This document shows positions 1 to 6,844 of a stretch of 22,563 nucleotides of DNA, piece after piece. The notes under the pieces were generated by a model. The model was not told the origin of the DNA, did not search any database, and worked only from the letters and a program-made list of their open reading frames with translations. The stretch covers positions 1 through 22,563 of the forward strand of contig JBJXGF010000068.1 of NCBI GenBank assembly GCA_046153015.1, given 5' to 3'. Source of the stretch: JBJXGF01 sp046153015. Lineage in GTDB: Bacteria > Actinomycetota > Acidimicrobiia > Acidimicrobiales > CAIXPF01. The position numbers and the translations under genes were made by a program. Within the stretch, counting starts at the first letter, position 1. Each line of letters starts with the position of its first letter.

Positions 1-12
1 GTGGATGGGGTC

Positions 13-29
13 TGGGGGCTCAGCCCCCA
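13..29. terminator. GC hairpin, probable terminator
   Basis: TGGGGGC and GCCCCCA arms of 7 bp enclose a TCA loop. There is no T-run. It lies 55 bp beyond the stop of the small minus-strand ORF at 85-336 and could end that transcript or a plus-strand gene lying left of the window. The core matches the hairpins at 7839-7865 and 11860-11885, both of which sit at gene 3' ends. Confidence 0.5.
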
Positions 30-84
30 ACACAAGCGCGGCTGAGCGAAGCGAGGCCGGACGGCGGGAGCGCCAGCGCGCGTG

Positions 85-336
85 TTAGGCGCGGCGCTGC
101 GGCGGGCGGCGTCGGGGCAGCACTGCGGCCGCCCGGGCGAGGCGTTGCGGCGCCTGACCGGCGGCGGCGAGGCACAGCGCGGCCGTCGGCAGCGTCAGCA
201 TCACGGCGGCGGCCGTGCGGTGGCGGAAGAGGGCCACGCAGGCCCCGATCACGAGCACGGCGAAGACGCAGTCGAGCACGTCGTTCAGCACTCGGCGACG
301 CAGAGGACGGCGGGCGGCGGGCCGGCGGACGGGCAC
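85..336 (-). CDS. Possible small membrane protein, unknown
   Basis: An 83-residue ORF with a GTG start and a TAA stop. An Arg-rich N-terminus (residues 1-15) is followed by two hydrophobic stretches at about 18-36 (VLDCVFAVLVIGACVALF) and 44-60 (AVMLTLPTAALCLAAAG), then an Arg/Pro-rich tail. That pattern suits a two-helix hairpin membrane protein with both ends in the cytoplasm. A later GTG at residue 16 would make a 68-aa version. Support is weak: no recognised family, no clear Shine-Dalgarno sequence, and overlapping frames are also open. In its favour, a terminator-like hairpin lies downstream (13-29) and a perfect dyad lies just upstream (339-361). It may be chance coding in GC-rich DNA. 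Confidence 0.35.
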   Translation of the reverse strand: MPVRRPAARRPLRRRVLNDVLDCVFAVLVIGACVALFRHRTAAAVMLTLPTAALCLAAAGQAPQRLARAAAVLPRRRPPQRRA

Positions 337-650
337 GCCAGCTCATCGGCACGATGAGCTGCGAGCTTGAGCGAGAACCCGGCGTCCCGGCCCGCCCGCG
401 CCCGCGCCGGCCCGTCGTGTCCGGGTGTTACGAGCCGGTGGACGTTGGTAAGGGCCGTCGTCCTGCTCGGCCGATCAGACGATCCAGCAGCGGCGCATCG
501 GCGCTGATCTGAACGGCGGGAGCGGCGAACCCATTGGCAACGAAGACCGGCGACAGTTGTTGGTATGTCGAGGGGTGCGGAATGAACGGTGTCGCCGCGC
601 AGATCGACGGTGCCCGCTCCGAGCTGGCGGGGGGATGCCGACGGTCGGGG
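337..650. other. Gene-free stretch
   Basis: About 310 bp between the doubtful small ORF and the stop of the RDD-family gene. Apart from the dyad at 339-361 I see only a weak inverted repeat (GATCAG at 473-478 and CTGATC at 504-509). ORFs here are short and arginine-rich and look like noise. No tRNA-like T-loop is visible. Confidence 0.5.
339..361. promoter_or_regulatory. Perfect 10-bp inverted repeat
   Basis: Arms CAGCTCATCG (339-348) and CGATGAGCTG (352-361) flank the 3-nt loop GCA. It starts 2 bp upstream of the GTG at 336 of the small membrane ORF. It could be an operator, a hairpin covering that ORF's ribosome-binding region, or a terminator for something read leftward. There is no T-run on either strand, so a simple intrinsic terminator is less likely. 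Confidence 0.4.
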
Positions 651-1259
651 CTAGTCCGCGTCGACCACGATCGAGTTGGCCGCCATGTCGTGCCAGGTGC
701 GCTTGCGGGCGTCCCATAGCATCCACAGGTAGCCGAGGTAGCAGACGGCCCCGGACGCGAAGGCCAGCACGAGGTAGCGGACGAACGAACGGCTGCGGCC
801 GATTGGGCCGCCGGTGCGTTCGTCGATGACCTTGATCTTCATCAGGCGCTTGCCGAAGGTCTGGCCGGTGCGGGCGATCGGGAGCACGTAGTACAGCGCC
901 TGCGCCACGATCGCCGCGAGGTACAGGACGCCGACGATGGCCACGCCGACGGCGATCGCGCCCCCCGAGCCGGAGCAGTCCGTCGAGGTCGTGCCGTCGA
1001 AGTTGGTGGTGGTCTCGCAGTTCGACGCCGGGATGATCACGAGTGGGATGAGCGCGCCCACCAGCACGATCGTCATCGGCACGCTGAGGATCAGGGCGTC
1101 GATCACCGCCGCGCCCAGCCGCTTGCCGAAGCTGGCGTAGCGAGGGGCGAAGACCGGCGGCTGGTACTGGGGGGCCGCCGGCCAGCCGGGGGCGCTCGGC
1201 GGCTGCGCCGGCGGCCAACTCGGCGGCGGGGGCGGCGATCCGGGATAGGGCTCGCTCAT
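651..1259 (-). CDS. RDD family membrane protein
   Basis: A 202-aa integral membrane protein. The first 40 residues are Pro-rich and disordered (PPPPPSWPPAQPP), a common actinobacterial cytoplasmic lead-in. The RDD domain follows: FGKRLGAAVIDALILSVPM at about 43-61 gives the R and D of the first signature helix. A second hydrophobic block lies at about 100-125, then TGQTFGKRLMKIKVID at 131-146, the highly conserved post-helix motif of RDD proteins, and a last helix at about 160-178. Family function is poorly defined; some members are linked to ion transport. The ATG at 1259 has a GAGGTGA Shine-Dalgarno sequence about 7 nt upstream. The start is 12 bp beyond the stop of the DUF2752 gene, so the two are probably co-transcribed. 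Confidence 0.88.
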   Translation of the reverse strand: MSEPYPGSPPPPPSWPPAQPPSAPGWPAAPQYQPPVFAPRYASFGKRLGAAVIDALILSVPMTIVLVGALIPLVIIPASNCETTTNFDGTTSTDCSGSGGAIAVGVAIVGVLYLAAIVAQALYYVLPIARTGQTFGKRLMKIKVIDERTGGPIGRSRSFVRYLVLAFASGAVCYLGYLWMLWDARKRTWHDMAANSIVVDAD

Positions 1260-1271
1260 CGTCTCGTCACC

Positions 1272-1736
1272 TCACACGTAGCCGAAGCGATGCAGCTCGT
1301 AGAGCCACAGCAGTGGCACGAGGCCCGCCGCCGCCCAGCTGAAACGCCTTTTCGGGAGGCGGGCCGCCCGGGCCGACGCCCGCTGCGCGAGCCGCTCCCA
1401 TGACGCCGCGGGAACCAGGCGGTGCGCCGCCCACGCCGCCCACGCGGCGACCACGGCCAGGGCCACGAGGAAGATGGCCGGGTTCGCCTCGCCGGCGTCA
1501 CGGAGGCGGCCTCGGCTGAGGGCCACCGCGCCGGTGGTGAGGCCGCAGCCGGGGCAGGGCACTCCGGTCACCGCCCGCATCGGGCACAGCACCAGCCCCT
1601 CGGGCAGCAGGGGAACCGCCAGCAGCCCGCCGGCGATCACGCCCGACAGCACTCGCAGATCGGCCAGGCTGCGCCGCAACGCCAAGCGGGCCGAGCCCAC
1701 GGCGCCCGCCGCGACCGCGGCCTGCCTCGCGCTCAA
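1272..1736 (-). CDS. DUF2752 family membrane protein
   Basis: A 154-aa small membrane protein. The diagnostic DUF2752 motif is clear: LCPMRAVTGVPCPGCGLTTG at about 50-69, a Cys-rich CPxCGLTTG element at the end of a hydrophobic segment. Further membrane-like stretches follow at about 85-105 and 130-150. The function of the family is unknown. The chosen start is a TTG at 1736 that overlaps the TGA of the hydratase gene (TTGA, 4 nt), with GGAG 10 nt upstream, which suggests translational coupling. A GTG about 13 codons further in is an alternative. It sits between the hydratase and the RDD gene in a probable three-gene minus-strand operon. Confidence 0.8.
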   Translation of the reverse strand: MSARQAAVAAGAVGSARLALRRSLADLRVLSGVIAGGLLAVPLLPEGLVLCPMRAVTGVPCPGCGLTTGAVALSRGRLRDAGEANPAIFLVALAVVAAWAAWAAHRLVPAASWERLAQRASARAARLPKRRFSWAAAGLVPLLWLYELHRFGYV

Positions 1737-2575
1737 CGCGACACGTCTCCGACCTGACGGTTCAGCTCGCCGACCGCCAGCTCACCCTCCCGGGTCTGGC
1801 CGCCCAACTCGAGGAAGCGCCGCATCGCGGCCTGGGCCTCGGCGGTGGCGAGCAGCGTGTTCATGAGGCGGTCTTCTTCGTAGAGGCCCGGAGTCGGGTC
1901 CGGCGTGGCGTACCCTACCGCCTGCTTGGCGGCGCGCACCGCGGGCGCCGGGAACGAGGCGATGCGCCGGGCGAGCCCGTCGACCCATTCGTTCAGCTCA
2001 TCGGCGGAGGCGAAGGCCCGGTTGAGGTACCCCCAACGCTCCGCGGTGGCCGCGTCGAGGTCGTCGCCGCCGAGGATCAGCTCGAGCGCCCGCCCCCGGC
2101 CGAGCAGCCACGGCAGGCGCTGGGTGCCGGTGCCGCCGGGCAAGATGCCGATCGGCACCTCCATCTGGTTCACGACGGTGGCGCCGAGCAGGCCGAAGCG
2201 CATGTCGCACGATGCGGCGAGCTCGCTGCCGCCGCCTCCCACTCGGCCGGCGATCTTGGCGATCGTGGTCTTGCCCATCGTGCGCAGCTGTTCGCAGAGG
2301 GCGTGGAAGGCGTTCAGCTCAGTCGGCGTCTGGGGATTCTCCACCTGCGGGAACTGCAGGATCAGCTCGACGTCGAAGTGGGCGATGAAGAACTCCGGGT
2401 TCGCCGACTCGAACACCAGCGCCAGCACCGAGTCGTCGGCGGCGACCTCGGTCACGAACTTGCGCAGCTCCCGGTAGAGCTGGCGGGTGATCAGGTTGAT
2501 CGGGGGGTTGTCGATCCGGCACCAGAGCACGCCCGCATCGGTGCGCACGCTCAGCAGCTCATAGTCGTAGGCCAC
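1733..2575 (-). CDS. Enoyl-CoA hydratase/isomerase family protein
   Basis: A 280-aa crotonase-fold protein. The two glutamates used by enoyl-CoA hydratases are both present: GGGGSELAASCD (first Glu) and NQMEVPIGILPGGTGTQRLP (second Glu, in the conserved PxGxGGTQRLP context). The oxyanion-hole strand reads FFIAHFDVELI, with His where most members have Gly-Ala, so substrate or reaction may differ from a standard beta-oxidation hydratase. The frame stays open upstream to 2728, but that part is Arg/Pro-rich and overlaps the 5' end of the acetyltransferase gene. The GTG at 2575 (VAYDYELLSV) is therefore taken as the start. It lies 17 bp from the divergent acetyltransferase start and probably shares a bidirectional promoter with it. 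DUF2752 and RDD genes follow. Confidence 0.85.
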   Translation of the reverse strand: MAYDYELLSVRTDAGVLWCRIDNPPINLITRQLYRELRKFVTEVAADDSVLALVFESANPEFFIAHFDVELILQFPQVENPQTPTELNAFHALCEQLRTMGKTTIAKIAGRVGGGGSELAASCDMRFGLLGATVVNQMEVPIGILPGGTGTQRLPWLLGRGRALELILGGDDLDAATAERWGYLNRAFASADELNEWVDGLARRIASFPAPAVRAAKQAVGYATPDPTPGLYEEDRLMNTLLATAEAQAAMRRFLELGGQTREGELAVGELNRQVGDVSR

Positions 2576-2592
2576 GCCGTAGATTCTGGTGC
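2576..2592. promoter_or_regulatory. 17-bp bidirectional promoter core
   Basis: On the plus strand TAGATT (2580-2585) ends 7 nt before the ATG at 2593. On the minus strand CAGAAT, overlapping the same bases, ends 7 nt before the GTG at 2575. Both spacings match a leaderless actinobacterial -10 box with transcription starting at the start codon. No clear -35 is seen for either direction. Confidence 0.5.
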
Positions 2593-5238
2593 ATGCCGGA
2601 TGCGCCCGACGCACCAGCGCGGCCGGCCGGGTACCCGGCGCGTTGGGAGACCGATGTGGTGTTGGCCGACGGCGCGCCGGCCCACGTGCGGCCGGTCCGC
2701 CCCGACGACGCCGAGCGCCTGGTCGCATTCCACCAGCGGCAGTCGCCCGAGAGCATCTACCTCCGGTTCTTCTCGCCCCGGCCCGAGCTGCCGCCCCGGG
2801 AGGTCGAGCGGTTCACCAACGTGGACTACGAGGACCGCATGGCGCTGATCGCGCTGCTCGGCGCCGAGATGATCGGCGTGGCCCGCTACGACCGTTACGG
2901 CGGGGGCGACGTGGCCGAGGTCGCGTTCTTCGTCGACGATCGGCACACCGGTCGGGGGCTGGCCACGCTGCTGCTCGAGCACCTCGCCGCCGCCGCGCAG
3001 GAGGCCGGCATCAGCCGCTTCACCGCCACCTGCCTGCCCCAGAACACCTCGATGATCGGCGTGTTCCGACAAGCCGGCTTCGACGTGAAGAGCCGCTTCG
3101 CCGACGGCGTGGTCGAGATCGAGCTCGGGATCGTGCCCACCGCGGAGGGCGCGGCCCGCATCGCCGAGCGCGAACGAGCGGCGGAGGCCCGTTCGGTCGC
3201 GCGCCTGCTCGAGCCGCGCTCGGTGGCGGTGATCGGCGCCGGCCGCCATCGCCGCACGCTGGGCCGGGAGGTGCTCGCCAACCTCGTGCGGGCCGGGTTC
3301 GAGGGGCCGGTGTACCCGGTGAACCCGAGCGCCGACTACGTGCACTCGGTGCACGCCTACCCGAGCGTGCTCGACGTGCCGGGGCCGGTGGACCTCGCGG
3401 TGCTGGCCGTGCCGCCCGACCAGGCGCTGGCGGCGGTGGCCGAGTGCGGGCGCAAGCGGGTGGGCGGGCTGGTGGTGATGACCGCCGGGTTCGCCGGCGG
3501 CGCCGGCCCCGCCCCGGCCGGCGCGCCGAGCGAGGAGGCGCTGATCGAGGCGGCCCGCCTGCACGGCATGCGGGTGCTCGGCCCGAACTGCATGGGCGTC
3601 ATCAACACCGACCCCGCCGTCCGGCTCAACGCCACGTTCGTGGCTGACTCGGCGCTCGCCGGTTCGGTGGCGTTCTCCACCGATTCGGGCACGCTCGGCG
3701 CGGCGATCCTCGGCCACATGCGCTCGGTCGGCCTCGGCGTGTCCCACTACGTGGCCCTCGGGGAGCGAGCCGACGTGTCCTCCAACGACCTCCTGCAGTA
3801 CTGGGAGAACGACCCCCGGGTGGCGGTGATCTGCCTGCACACCGAGTCGGTCGGCAACCCCCGCAAGTTCCATCGCATCGCCCGGCGGGTGTCGCGGGTC
3901 AAGCCCGTGCTCGCGGTCACGCCCACCGATCTCGGCCGCGAGGAGGCGCCGTTGCCGGCGTCGGTGCTGCTCGAGCAGTCCGGCGTGGTCTGCGTGGAGC
4001 GGTTGGAGGAGCTCTTCGACGCGGCGTCGGTGCTGGTGTCGCAGCCGCCGCCGAAGGGTCCGCGGGTGGCGGTGGTGTCGAACTCGGCCGGCTCCGCCCG
4101 CCTCGCGGCCGAGGCCGCCCGCCGGGTCGGCCTCGCACCGGTGCGGGTGAGCGATCTCACCTACCGGGCGGGTCCGGCGGAGTACGGGCCGGCGTTGGAG
4201 GAGGCGTTCGCCGATCCGGGCGTCGACAGCGTGGTCGTGGTGTACGCCCCGCCGGTCGAGGCCCCGGCGGCGCCGCTGCTCGACGCGGTGACCGACGCCG
4301 CCCGCCGGGCCCGCGCCGGCGGGCAGGGCAAGGCGGTGGTGGCCACGATCCTCGGGGTGCACCCCACCGGCGCGGCGCTGGGCCTGCCCCTCTTCGCGTT
4401 CCCCGAGCAGGCGGCCCGGGCCCTCGGCTACGCCGCGCGGTACGGCGAGAGGCGGGCGCAGGATCCGGGGGTTCTGCCCGACCCGGCGGCGCTCGGCGTC
4501 GACCTCGAGCGGGCCCGGCGCCTGATCGGGGCGGTGCTGGGCGAGGCGGCGGCCGGCCCGGGCCGCTGGCTGGTCGAGGCGGAGGCGGTCGAGCTGCTCG
4601 CCGCCGGCGGCCTCACCCCGACGCCGCGCCGAGTGGTGGACGGTCCGGAGGAGGCGGCGGCCGCGGCCGAGGCGATCGGCTGGCCGGTGGCGCTCAAGGC
4701 CGGCCGGCGCGGCCGGCTCGCCCGCAGCGAGCTGTCGGGCCTGGCGCTCGACCTGAACGACGCGGTGCAGCTGCGCGCCTCGTGGGCGCGGATGCAGACC
4801 GCGCTCGGCGCCGACGCGATGCGGGGCGCGCTCGTGCAGGCCATGGCCCCGGCCGGCTTCGACGCCCGGGTGGTGGCGGTGCAGCACCCCGCCGTCGGTC
4901 CGGTGGTCGGGCTCGGTCGGGGCGGCTCGGGCGCCGGTCCGGCCGATCTCCCGGCGCTGCACCTCGCCCCGCTCAGCGATCTCGACGCCCGCCGCCTGGT
5001 GGCCGGTTCGCCGATCGCGGCGTTGCTCGCCGGCAGCGATCAGCCGATCGAGGCGGCGCCCCTCGAGGAGCTGCTGCTCAGAGTCTCGGCGCTGACCGAC
5101 GCGGCGCCCGAGCTGGCCGAGATCCGCCTCGACCCGGTGCTCGTCTCACCCCGGGCCGCGTCGATCACCGATCTCGCCGTGCGCGTGGCGCCGTTCACGT
5201 CCGACCGCCGCCCCCGGGTCCGCCGCCTCGACGCCTGA
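2593..5238 (+). CDS. Pat-like lysine acetyltransferase (GNAT + ACS-like)
   Basis: An 881-aa fusion. An N-terminal GNAT domain (about 31-180) has the acetyl-CoA loop VDDRHTGRGLA (114-124) and a terminal VFRQAGF (157-163). Next comes an NDP-forming acyl-CoA-synthetase-like region: CoA-binding Rossmann domain (RSVAVIGAG, 209-217; GPNCMGVIN, 330-338), ligase domains (CLHTESVGNPRKF, 414-426) and a C-terminal ATP-grasp domain (about 645-870). Proteins of this build, such as Pat/PatZ, acetylate lysines of metabolic enzymes, notably acetyl-CoA synthetase, with the synthetase part acting as a sensor. Here the SHTGA-type phosphohistidine segment is replaced by about GREEAPLPAS (448-457), and the ATP-grasp HKSD and ELDINP motifs read LARSE and EIRLDP. 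True ADP-forming ligase activity is therefore unlikely. The start has a leaderless-type -10. The 3' end overlaps the convergent AAA+ gene by 93 bp. Confidence 0.88.
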   Translation: MPDAPDAPARPAGYPARWETDVVLADGAPAHVRPVRPDDAERLVAFHQRQSPESIYLRFFSPRPELPPREVERFTNVDYEDRMALIALLGAEMIGVARYDRYGGGDVAEVAFFVDDRHTGRGLATLLLEHLAAAAQEAGISRFTATCLPQNTSMIGVFRQAGFDVKSRFADGVVEIELGIVPTAEGAARIAERERAAEARSVARLLEPRSVAVIGAGRHRRTLGREVLANLVRAGFEGPVYPVNPSADYVHSVHAYPSVLDVPGPVDLAVLAVPPDQALAAVAECGRKRVGGLVVMTAGFAGGAGPAPAGAPSEEALIEAARLHGMRVLGPNCMGVINTDPAVRLNATFVADSALAGSVAFSTDSGTLGAAILGHMRSVGLGVSHYVALGERADVSSNDLLQYWENDPRVAVICLHTESVGNPRKFHRIARRVSRVKPVLAVTPTDLGREEAPLPASVLLEQSGVVCVERLEELFDAASVLVSQPPPKGPRVAVVSNSAGSARLAAEAARRVGLAPVRVSDLTYRAGPAEYGPALEEAFADPGVDSVVVVYAPPVEAPAAPLLDAVTDAARRARAGGQGKAVVATILGVHPTGAALGLPLFAFPEQAARALGYAARYGERRAQDPGVLPDPAALGVDLERARRLIGAVLGEAAAGPGRWLVEAEAVELLAAGGLTPTPRRVVDGPEEAAAAAEAIGWPVALKAGRRGRLARSELSGLALDLNDAVQLRASWARMQTALGADAMRGALVQAMAPAGFDARVVAVQHPAVGPVVGLGRGGSGAGPADLPALHLAPLSDLDARRLVAGSPIAALLAGSDQPIEAAPLEELLLRVSALTDAAPELAEIRLDPVLVSPRAASITDLAVRVAPFTSDRRPRVRRLDA

Positions 5239-6744
5239 GCGGCCCGACCCGGCTGCGCTCCCGCCCGGCCCCTCGCCGCCGCTCGCGTCGCCGACGGCCG
5301 TTTCGTCACCCGGGAACTCCGAGGGCGGCGATCCCGCTGGCTGGAGGTCGCGGTGGTCCTCCTCGGGGCGGCGCGGGGTCCGGCTCGGCGGCGGCGCCGC
5401 CTGCCCCGGGGTGCGCCGATCGGCTCGCTCGTAGTGCTCGCTGAGCTCCTCAGCGAGCGTCCGCCGAAAAAAACCGGTCCCACCACCTGCCTCGGCGAAG
5501 TACAGCGACGCCGCCCGGTCGACGGCCTCGGTGGACAGCATCGGCCGGCCCTCCTGGAACTCGCAGATGGCCTTGGCCAGCCGGCAGAGGTCGTTCGGGT
5601 AGCAGGCCAGCAGGTTGCCCGAGCCCCGCTCCCGGCACACCTTGCGCAGGTAGGACATCGCGCCCGACTTGGCCTCCAGCTCGTAGCGCTGCACGGCCCT
5701 CGTGACGATCCAGTCGAACTGGTCGTCGGTCACCGGGCCCACGTAGATCTTGTTCTGGATGCGCCGGAAGAACGCGTCTTCTTTCAGGTCGCCGGGGTCG
5801 AGGTTGGTGGAGAACACCACCATCAGCTCGAACGGGATCGAGAACTTGAGCCCGTACTCGAGGGTCAGGTAGTCCACCCGCCGATCGAGCGGCACGATCC
5901 AGCGGTTGAGCAGGGCCCGGGGCGAGGTCAGCTGGCGGCCGAAGTCGTCGATGAACAGGATCCCGTTGTTGGCCCGCATCTGCAGCGGCGAGGTGTAGGT
6001 GCCCCGCGACTGGTCGAAGGCGAGCTGCAGCATCGACAGCTCGAGCTCGCCGCCGACGGTGACGATGGGGCGGAAGCAGGCCACCCAGCGGGGGTCGAGC
6101 CCTTTGGGCTGCGGGTCGACGGGGTGGTGCACCAGCGGGTCGAACACGGTGATGATCTGGCCGTCGACCTCCACGGCTCGGGGCACCAGGATCCCGTCGT
6201 TGTAGAGGCGGATCAGGCGCTCCCCGATCGAGGTCTTGCCGGTGCCGGAGGGCCCGTAGAGGAAGAGGGACTCCTGCGCGGTGAACGCCGGCCCCACCTG
6301 CTCGATCAGCTCGTCGGACACCACGAGGTCGGCGAAGGCCTGGGCGACGTCATCCCGACGGATCTGGGGCCGGCGGCGCTGGGCGATCACGACCTTCGCG
6401 TAGCGGCCGAGGGACACCGGCGCGACCGAGGAGTACTTCGAGCGCTTGAACCGCTCCGCCGCCTGCTCCTTGCCGAACGCGGTGAGCGTGAACACGTAGT
6501 CCTGGCCGACGAGGCCCTGCACGTCGACGAACTTCTTCTGGTTGAGCTCCTCGAACACCACGCTGATCACCGACACGGGCAGGCCGATCGCCTCGGCGAG
6601 ACGGCCGACCGAGGTCGTGTCGTCGAGGAACGACCGGCGCAGCACGAGGTCGACGACGAGCTCGTAGGGGATGTCCAGGTCGGTGAGTCCGTGGGTGCGC
6701 CGCTGGATGGCAGCGGCCGCGTCGCCCGTCGGAGTGCTCGTCAC
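5146..6744 (-). CDS. AAA+ ATPase with N-terminal winged-helix region
   Basis: A 532-aa protein of unknown role. Residues about 20-100 look like a winged helix (VGRLAEAIGLPVSVISVVFEELNQKKFVD), followed by a P-loop ATPase: Walker A GPSGTGKTS (164-172), Walker B ILFIDDFGR (262-270), sensor-1-like VVFSTNLDP (309-317) and an arginine-finger-like FFRRIQNKIYVG (325-336). A helical lid and a disordered Pro/Gly/Arg tail follow (about 445-532). No known partner is adjacent. The GTG at 6744 (VTSTPTGD) is chosen because upstream residues are low-complexity; no good Shine-Dalgarno is seen. A run of seven T on the coding strand (5467-5473) sits at codons for GFF near residue 425. A -1 shift there gives an early stop at 5450, removing the tail and the overlap with the acetyltransferase gene. 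Confidence 0.82.
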   Translation of the reverse strand: MTSTPTGDAAAAIQRRTHGLTDLDIPYELVVDLVLRRSFLDDTTSVGRLAEAIGLPVSVISVVFEELNQKKFVDVQGLVGQDYVFTLTAFGKEQAAERFKRSKYSSVAPVSLGRYAKVVIAQRRRPQIRRDDVAQAFADLVVSDELIEQVGPAFTAQESLFLYGPSGTGKTSIGERLIRLYNDGILVPRAVEVDGQIITVFDPLVHHPVDPQPKGLDPRWVACFRPIVTVGGELELSMLQLAFDQSRGTYTSPLQMRANNGILFIDDFGRQLTSPRALLNRWIVPLDRRVDYLTLEYGLKFSIPFELMVVFSTNLDPGDLKEDAFFRRIQNKIYVGPVTDDQFDWIVTRAVQRYELEAKSGAMSYLRKVCRERGSGNLLACYPNDLCRLAKAICEFQEGRPMLSTEAVDRAASLYFAEAGGGTGFFRRTLAEELSEHYERADRRTPGQAAPPPSRTPRRPEEDHRDLQPAGSPPSEFPGDETAVGDASGGEGPGGSAAGSGRSGVEAADPGAAVGRERRHAHGEIGDRRGPG

Positions 6745-6830
6745 AGGCGAGTCATCGGCGGGCGGCGCAGCCCCCTTGAACCGCCGGCGCCGGCCGCCTC
6801 GGCCCGGCCCGGCCCGCCGCGGAGCGGAAC

Positions 6831-6836
6831 TAGGGT
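6831..6836 (+). promoter_or_regulatory. Leaderless-type -10 box of the oxidoreductase
   Basis: TAGGGT fits TAnnnT and ends 8 nt before the ATG at 6845, the spacing expected if transcription starts at or next to the start codon. There is no Shine-Dalgarno sequence in those 8 nt (GGCCGGCC). The 100-bp gap to the divergent AAA+ gene is otherwise extremely GC-rich. Confidence 0.5.
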
Positions 6837-6844
6837 GGCCGGCC

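Noticed and set aside
2576..2728. 51-residue N-terminal extension of the enoyl-CoA hydratase
   Set aside because: Low-complexity basic sequence that overlaps the 5' end of the well-supported acetyltransferase gene.
2551..4962. Very long open frame (803 codons) antisense to the acetyltransferase gene
   Set aside because: Composition is Arg/His/Gly/Ala-rich with no domain. High GC at third positions keeps this antisense frame open. The same explains the long plus-strand frames at 9251-10720, 13192-15441, 17677-19419 and 5353-7566.
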